Source of the DNA: Stramonita haemastoma
Lineage: Eukaryota > Mollusca > Gastropoda > Neogastropoda > Muricidae
Reading direction: 5' to 3'
Length of the DNA: 12,500 nt
NCBI GenBank assembly: GCA_030674155.1
Contig: CM060334.1
Coordinates: forward strand, 21,419,923 to 21,432,422
Below, in pieces: positions 7,529 to 12,500 of this stretch (within the stretch, counting starts at the first letter, position 1; each line of letters starts with the position of its first letter). The translations under genes and the position numbers were made by a program. The notes beneath the pieces are model-generated. The model was not told where the DNA came from. It did not search any database and saw only the letters and a list, made by a program, of their open reading frames with translations.

Positions 7529-8910
7529 TCTTACGCCACTCTGTATCTCTCTCTGATGCCACTCTGTATCTTTCTCCTCTGCCACTCTGTATCTTTCTCT
7601 TACGCCACTCTGTATCTTTCTCTTCTGCCACTTTATATCTTTCTCTGATGCCACTCTGTATCTTTCTCTGATGCCACTCTATATCTTTCTCTGATGCCAC
7701 TCTGTATCTTTCTCTGATACCACTCTGTATCTTTCTCTTCTGTATCTTTCTCTGATGCCACTCTGTATCTTTCTCTTCTGCCACTCTGTATCTTTCTCTT
7801 CTGCCACTCTGTATCTTTCTCTTCTGTATCTTTTCTTCTGCCACTCTGTATCTTTCTCTTCGTATCTGTTCTTGATGCCACTCTGTTCTTTCTCTGATGC
7901 CACTCTGTATCTTTCTCTTCTGCCACTCTATATCTTTCTCTGATGCCACTCTGTATCTTTCTCTGATGCCACTCTGTATCTTTCTCTCACTCTGTATCTT
8001 TCTCTGATGCCACTCTGTATCTTTCTCTGATGCCACTCTGTATCTTTCTCTTCTGCCACTCTGTATCTTTCTCTATGCCACTCTGTATCTTTCTCTGATG
8101 CCACTCTGTATCTTTTTGCCACTCTGTATCTTTCTCTTCTGCCACTCTGTGTCTTTCTCATGATGCCACTCTGTATCTTTCTTGATGCCACTCTGTATCT
8201 TCTCTTTCTCTGATGCCACTCTGTATCTTTCTCTTTCTCTGATGCCACTCTGTGTCTTTCTCTGATGCCACTCTGTATTTCTCTTTTGCCACTCTGTATC
8301 TTTCTCTTCTGCCACTCTGTTCTTTCTCTGATGCCACTCTGTATCTTTCTCTGATGCCACTGTATCTTTCTCTGATGCCACCTGTATCTTTCTCTGATGC
8401 CACTCTGTATCTTTCTCTGATGCCACTCTGTATCTTTCTCTCATGCCACTCTGTATCTTTCTCTTCTGCCACTCTGTATCTTTCTCTGATGCCACTCTGT
8501 ATCTTTCTCTGATGCCACTCTGTATCTTTCTCTGATGCCACTCTGTATCTTTCTCTTTCTCTGATGCCACTCTGTGTCTTTCTCTGATGCCACTCTGTAT
8601 CTTCTCTTCTGCCACTCTGTATCTTTCTCTTTCTCTGATGCCACTCTGTGTCTTTCTCTGATGCCACTCTGTATCTTTCTCTGTCCACTCTGTATCTTTC
8701 TCTGATGCCACTCTGTATCCTTCTCTCATGCCACTCTGTATCTTTCTCTCATGCCACTCTGTATCTTTTTTCTCTCATGCCACTCTGTATCTTTCTCTCA
8801 TGCCACTCATCTTTTTCTTATATTCTCCTCCTATCTAACACTACGCCACTATGTATCTTTCTCTGGTGCCACTGTATTGATCATTTTTCTCTCATGCCAC
8901 TCTGTATCTT
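7529..8910 (+). repeat. 23-bp minisatellite array, roughly 55 units
   Basis: The unit is GCCACTCTGTATCTTTCTC plus a variable four bases, mainly TGAT or TTCT, sometimes TCAT. Shortened units (missing GCCAC, or fused as TCTTTCTCTTTCTC) are scattered through it. TTCT-type units cluster on the left (about 7560-7930), TGAT-type in the middle and TCAT-type on the right (about 8720-8900). On the minus strand the unit contains no stop in any frame. Because 23 is not a multiple of three, three units translate into a 23-residue repeat (with parts such as SEKDTEWHQRK and IQSGIRERYRVA), giving overlapping open frames of up to about 220 codons. These are best read as artefacts. The right edge decays into CTTATATTCTCCT blocks. 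Confidence 0.95.
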
Positions 8911-8941
8911 TCACTTATATTCTCCTTCTATTCAACACTGT
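8817..8941 (+). repeat. Flank duplication at the minisatellite edge
   Basis: CTTATATTCTCCTCCTATCT, then AACACTACG (8818-8846), recurs as CTTATATTCTCCTTCTATTC, then AACACTG (8913-8941). Array units lie between the two. A piece of unique flank was thus copied along with array units about 95 bp apart. Confidence 0.75.
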
Positions 8942-9240
8942 TTCTTCTACCTGTCTGAACCCATCTGCGTATAAAATCTTCCTTCTTTCTGGGGCAGTTT
9001 GTTTTGTATGTCATCTCTCATCTGACAATCCCCAGTCCCTCCCCATCCCCTCACCCAGCTGTCTGTCAGACCTTGTCTGAACTCTCCCTAGGATCTCTCC
9101 CCCACCTCCACTTGTAAGATCTCTTGAGATCTGACCTGGGTTAAACAAGTGTGATGTGAGCAATACGTTTTCTGCCTACTGTAGAGTAAAGGAGACACGG
9201 GAAAAAAAGGTTGTGTCGTTCACTTGTGATAACTTTTTTG
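8925..9240 (+). repeat. Dispersed repeat family, copy F (long-tail form)
   Basis: The 5' part is ATTCAACACTG, then GTCTGAACCCATCTGCG and AAAATCTTCC. CATCTGACAATCCCCAGTCC, CACCCAGCTGTCTGTCAGAC and GGATCTCTCCCCCACCTCCA follow. The core is diverged (CTTGTCTGAACTCTCCCTAG). Local changes have created the inverted repeat AGATCT-CTTG-AGATCT at 9117-9132. The tail (GTGTGATGTGAGCAATACG, ACACGGGAAAAAAAGG, CACTTGTGATAAC) pairs it with copy D. It sits directly against the right edge of the minisatellite. Confidence 0.75.
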
Positions 9241-9780
9241 TGGTATACTGTTTATGGTGGTAAAAAAAAAAAAAAGACAGACCAAACAAATAAGTATGCA
9301 AACATAACTGTATATCTTGTATTCTTCAAAACTAGTAGCTGTTAAATGAAGTGTGCTTTATCTTAATTTGATAATAACAGATTTTAAAAAAATAATGTCT
9401 GTAAAAATTCAAACACCTAAAGGGAAAAAAACCAAATTCATGGCAGTCATGAAAGTTTTTTGCTTGACAGCTTCATATGCCTCCTTCTCACATATCTTTT
9501 ATAAGATTCCATGTCTGATTGCTCGCTGAACATCTTACACAGATGCTAAAACCTGTTCCACCTTCCGAAAGAGTAGGCCAGTGTGCGCTGGTGGGAATGC
9601 GTGAGAAAATTTACAAAATTGCTCGCACAAGGGATTACATGTAAAATCTTTTTTTAAAAAAGCACATGAGTGTATATTTCTTCACTTCAAAATAATGAAA
9701 TAAATTAATTAATTAACTAAATGATAAAACGCAATCTTTCTTTTTGCCGATAGACAGAAAAAAAATCACTCATAGTTCAC
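9241..9780. other. AT-rich non-coding linker
   Basis: Contains an A14 run near 9263, other short A/T runs and a TTAATTAATTAA stretch near 9703. No coding frame, RNA gene or repeat-family copy noticed. Confidence 0.5.
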
Positions 9781-9836
<56 letters not shown>

Positions 9837-9924
9837 ACACACACACACCACACCACACCACACACCACACCACAACACCACACACTCACACAATCACATC
9901 ACATCACACAACACACACACACAC

Positions 9925-9970
<46 letters not shown>

Positions 9971-10056
9971 ACACCACACACACCACACCACACCACACCA
10001 CAACACAACACACACACTCACTCACACAATCACATCACATCACACACACATCACAA
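9780..10056. repeat. Complex CA/CCA/CAT satellite-like tract
   Basis: Two perfect CA blocks (about 9783-9834 and 9924-9968) alternate with CACCACAC and CAACACCACAC variants. The segment CACTCACACAATCACATCACATCA recurs about 130 bp apart (near 9884 and 10017), so a block holding the CA tract and its variant tail was duplicated as a unit. Confidence 0.95.
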
Positions 10057-10094
10057 CTTAAAACAAAATTCTACCTTTCTCTAACCATACAACC

Positions 10095-10330
10095 AGGGGA
10101 AAAAAAAAAGAAAACTTCCAACTCAAAACTCACAAGCCTAGCCTACCTGAGCTCTCCAGAGAAATCACAGGTGGAGGGAGGTGTGGGAGAGATCACAGGG
10201 GAAGGCCAGACAAGGCTGACAGACAGCTGAGGTTAGGGAGGGAGACTGGCCATGGTCAGACAAGAGACAACAGAGGAAAGAAGGCTTCTCTGGTAACGAA
10301 AGATGTGTGGACAGATGAGTTAAAGACAGG
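10095..10330 (-). repeat. Dispersed repeat family, copy G (inverted partner of copy B)
   Basis: On the minus strand it reads CTGTCCACACATCTTTCG, GTTACCAGAGAAGCC, CCTCTGTTGTCTCTTGTCTG, ACCATGGCCAGTCTCCCTCC, TGTCAGCCTTGTCTGGCC, then a core identical to copy B through TGATTTCTCTGGAGA and the tail TTGGAAGTTTTC. It shares with copy B the missing G in CAGCC. By eye the pair is about 90% identical over some 180 bases. The 3' part after GGAAGTTTT is not shared with copy B. Confidence 0.85.
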
Positions 10331-10387
10331 AAGGAACAGAATTGAAACGAAAATTAACGGGTGAATGAGAAAAATCAGAGCGTATTG

Positions 10388-10391
10388 CCCC

Positions 10392-10422
<31 letters not shown>

Positions 10423-10431
10423 AAAAAAAAA
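10388..10431. repeat. C25-A19 homopolymer junction
   Basis: A run of 25 C is followed immediately by 19 A, then GGAAAAG. Such a pair is unusual in nature and prone to sequencing and assembly length error, so the exact length should not be trusted. Confidence 0.9.
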
Positions 10432-10818
10432 GGAAAAGAATAATGGTCCTTTGTTTCTCTGTCTTAGAGTGCTGTCCTTTGTTTTTTCTGTCTTAGAATG
10501 CTGATATGTAGAGTCTCTTTTTGTGTTGTAAGTTTTTAGAATCAAGCAGTTAAAAAAAACAACAGACCGTTTGTTCCTGTTAAGGGGTCATTCTACATCA
10601 ATATGTGTCTGTGGAGCATTTGTAAGTAAATGGCACATGTGTAGAAGATTCTGTGTGTGTGTGCGTGCGTGCGTGCGAGCGTGCGCGCTTCCCCGAAACT
10701 TTGCAAAAAACGCTACATGAGACATTGTCTTCCACACACAAGTTTAACTACAACATGACTTTTTCCCCACAGTCATTTTTAAAACATGAGTAAAACACCT
10801 TAAACACAGCACTTGATT
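10432..10818. other. Non-coding linker with small repeats
   Basis: Holds a direct repeat (GTCCTTTGTTTCTCTGTCTT, then AGAGTGCT at 10447, and GTCCTTTGTTTTTTCTGTCT, then TAGAATGCT at 10475), spaced 28 bp apart. A short GT/GCGT alternating run follows at 10650-10689. No gene seen. Confidence 0.6.
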
Positions 10819-10854
10819 TTAATGATAACAGCAACAACAACAGTAATAATAATG

Positions 10855-10891
<37 letters not shown>

Positions 10892-10932
10892 TAATAATAA
10901 TAATGATGATGATGAAATAATATGATAATAAC

Positions 10933-11003
<71 letters not shown>

Positions 11004-11027
11004 CACACGACGACGAACGACGACGAC

Positions 11028-11063
<36 letters not shown>

Positions 11064-11066
11064 ATG

Positions 11067-11114
<48 letters not shown>

Positions 11115-11116
11115 TA
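10819..11116. repeat. Compound ATA/GAT/CGA trinucleotide tract
   Basis: Nearly 300 bp of AAT/ATA units with GATGAT patches, a central ACGACGACGAACGACGACG block (11005-11027), then GAT repeats and AAT again. Minus-strand frames of poly-Y, poly-I or poly-L with more than 80 residues are artefacts. The AAT tract ends directly at the AGCGCT-bearing repeat that follows. Confidence 0.97.
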
Positions 11117-11119
11117 ATA

Positions 11120-11185
11120 AAAAATGGAACTTGTATAGCGCTACATCTTGAAAAAAAAAAATCAAAGCGCTTTTCAGGCAGTATG
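11120..11185 (+). repeat. Repeat end with paired AGCGCT motifs
   Basis: TGGAACTTGTATAGCGCTAC and, 21 bp further on, ATCAAAGCGCTTTTCAGG. Each carries the palindrome AGCGCT, separated by an A-rich stretch. From memory, a TTGTATAGCGC...AAAGCGCTTT block next to ATA repeats recurs in mollusc and other marine invertebrate DNA. I cannot name the element. The following stretch up to 11365 shows nothing further. Confidence 0.5.
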
Positions 11186-11365
11186 TAAAGGACAAGGTTG
11201 ATACTTGGTGGGAGGTCTTCGAACTCCACGCTGTAGCCTACATATGGGTCAATTTGTGCCGTGCAAGGTTACTGGCCATAGACGGCCTAGTCTTCAACCT
11301 TTTAAATGGATAGGCACTAAACATGCATGTGCACACAAAATACTGCACATGCATCTGACATGGGA

Positions 11366-11530
11366 GTGGATGTATAGCTTAACAGGACTTGCGGGGAAAT
11401 GACTGGAATCAGTGTCAACTTTTACCCAAAGTCGGAATGCTGCTACCTTAATGGTGGGTAAAAACGATCGCATACTCAAAATCTCGTCATTATAGAGTCT
11501 CAGACCACAAGCCGAGGAACAACAAATACG
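11366..11530 (+). repeat. SINE-like element, copy 2 (tRNA-like head)
   Basis: TAGCTTAACAGG at 11375-11386 fits the pol III A box (TRGCNNARYNGG) exactly. GACTGGAATC at 11401-11410 fits the B box GGTTCGAATC at 7 of 10 positions. The spacing of 26 is shorter than in tRNA. AAAGTCGGAATGCTGCTACC (11429-11448) and the following GGTGGGTAAAAACGATCGC match the SINE-like segment at 4121. The end, GAGTCTCAGACCACAAGCCG then AGGAACAACAA, looks like a decayed SINE tail. An old, probably inactive copy. The minus open frame over it is a shadow. Confidence 0.6.
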
Positions 11531-11548
11531 TAAGCTTTAACGAGGAAC

Positions 11549-11573
11549 GGGGGGGTGGGGGGGGGGTGGGGGG
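11549..11573 (+). repeat. G-rich run G7-T-G10-T-G6
   Basis: Twenty-three G interrupted by only two T. It can form a G-quadruplex on the plus strand in principle. Like the C25 run, its length may be unreliable. Confidence 0.85.
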
Positions 11574-11850
11574 CTTTCGATCAGACACCTCAGTGGCATC
11601 TCAAACTTTCGTCCTCGGTTATTCTAAGATAAGGGTCTCGGTACTCCAACCAGAAAAAATTTTCCCGTCCATTGTCTGTACTTGGTGCCCCTTTCAACAT
11701 GATCCAGGTGTTTGGTTCAACTAGAAACAAAACCTAGTGACATGAACAAAAACTACCCACACTGAAATGACCTCCATCCATCCCTCTCTCCATCCCCTCT
11801 GAAGACATTGCAAGTTTGGAAAGCTGTTACCTGTCTTTATACAAAATGTC
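11574..11850. other. Non-coding linker
   Basis: No gene, RNA or repeat recognised. The minus frame 11721-12086 starts beyond this stretch, runs through the G-rich tract and has no recognisable domain. Confidence 0.45.
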
Positions 11851-11887
11851 AAGGAGGGAGGGGGGAGGGAGGTAGGAGGTGGCGGGG
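11851..11887 (+). repeat. GGGA-rich G-quadruplex-prone tract
   Basis: AAGGAGGGAGGGGGGAGGGA followed by GGTAGGAGGTGGCGGGG. It has at least four runs of three or more G with short loops. Confidence 0.75.
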
Positions 11888-12157
11888 TACGAAACAAACT
11901 GGCTTTAGCGACACTTGTTAAAGATGGAATACTTTTTTCTGAGGGCTTAGGAAATATAATTTTCGTGTTTTTGACTTGCAAATATAGTTGAATTGCAATG
12001 GGTACATGGGTGCAGTTGTTCATGTTAACTGTGTTGTTTTGAAGTTCTATTAAAAAATGTGCACTGTCTCCTTTTCTTGGAGGCAAAAGGACAGATACCG
12101 CAAAAAAATGTAAACTTGTTTAATTCGCTTTGTCACTCGCTTGCTCAAGTTTTTACA
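11888..12157. other. Non-coding AT-rich linker
   Basis: No supported gene or repeat. Open frames here are short and without motif. Confidence 0.45.
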
Positions 12158-12253
12158 TCTCTGTCTCTCCCTCCCTCCCTCCCTCCTCCCTCCCTCCCTC
12201 TCTCTCTCTCTCTCTCTCTCCTCTCTCCTCCTCTCTCTCTCTCTCTCTCTCTG
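12158..12253. repeat. (CCCT)n-(CT)n polypyrimidine tract
   Basis: About seven CCCT units with one CCT slip, then CT repeats broken by CTCC, to 12253. It accounts for the Ser/Leu/Pro plus frame and the Arg/Glu/Gly minus frame. Confidence 0.96.
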
Positions 12254-12500
12254 AAACCTACTGACATACTAATATAGCTGTGATCCAATCGTTCGGAACA
12301 AAACAAAAATTCAAAAGCCGTTGCCAAGGGGTTAATAGCTTGTTTACGTGCAAACAACAGAGCGAATTCCACACAGAGACAAGTTCTTAACGTCTTCAGG
12401 CCAAAACATAGCTGCGCTGAAATTTGCTTAAAGTCGTTTTCTGTGCCAATCATTCAGTTCCATTTCCATTCGATTTATTGTGTTGCCGCCTCCATCTCTC
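12254..12500. other. Non-coding sequence to window end
   Basis: No gene or repeat recognised. The minus frame 12145-12453 reaches into it but has no recognisable domain and half of it is the CT tract. Confidence 0.45.

Noticed and set aside
8073..8729. Long minus-strand open frame of about 218 codons, rich in Lys, Glu, Arg and Gln
   Set aside because: It is a direct translation of the 23-bp minisatellite. All three frames are open and indels switch frame freely, with no codon-level constraint visible.
7529..8910. Possibility that the array is a CRISPR
   Set aside because: The units abut directly with no unique spacers, and the context is eukaryotic.
10748..11229. Minus-strand open frames with poly-Y, poly-I and poly-L
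   Set aside because: They are produced by the ATA/GAT trinucleotide tract.

Overview
The window looks like non-coding DNA from an animal nuclear genome. It holds no intact protein-coding, tRNA or rRNA gene that I can support. The dense simple repeats (CA, TA, GTAT, GA, ATA, GAA/CAA, poly-C/poly-A), the AT-rich linkers and the decayed non-LTR retrotransposon and SINE pieces suggest a marine invertebrate, most likely a mollusc (gastropod-like). That placement rests on my memory of similar repeat sequences and is an inference. Nearly all long open frames here are translations of microsatellites (poly-HT, poly-CV, poly-YI, poly-L) or of a 23-bp minisatellite.

The main content is a dispersed repeat family with nine recognisable copies. 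Seven are on + (355-910, 2050-2276, 3055-3290, 3761-4015, 4664-5000, 7200-7297, 8925-9240) and two on - (6550-7130, 10095-10330). I do not recognise the family. It has a conserved core around TCTGGCCTTCCCCTGTGATC, a 5' landmark like CTGTCTACAAATCT and a 3' landmark like AGTTTTAATTTCTGTACAAAG. Two pairs stand out. Copies 355-910 and 6550-7130 are about 97% identical over roughly 260 bp, but their flanks have drifted far apart. Copies 3055-3290 and 10095-10330 share a diagnostic 1-base deletion. Both pairs are in inverted orientation.

Layout: 1-355 is unremarkable; 355-910 is the first family copy; 940-1270 is CA/TA and alternating purine-pyrimidine DNA; 1480-1690 is GTAT/TA; 1850-2510 is CA, an old family copy and GT; 2856-2945 is GAA/CAA; 3055-5000 has three family copies plus a SINE-like tail; 5216-5390 is CA/GA; 6174-6269 is a 48-bp tandem duplication; 6550-7300 is the minus-strand copy and a partial plus copy; 7404-7523 is a reverse-transcriptase remnant; 7529-8910 is a 23-bp minisatellite with roughly 55 units; 8925-9240 is a family copy; 9780-10056 is CA; 10095-10330 is a minus-strand copy; 10388-10431 is C25A19; 10819-11116 is a trinucleotide compound; 11120-11185 and 11366-11530 are repeat ends resembling marine-invertebrate elements; 11549-11887 has two G-rich runs; 12158-12253 is a CCCT/CT tract.

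No gene network can be described. The region reads as an accumulation of repeats, with signs of local duplication, array expansion and possibly gene conversion between dispersed copies.
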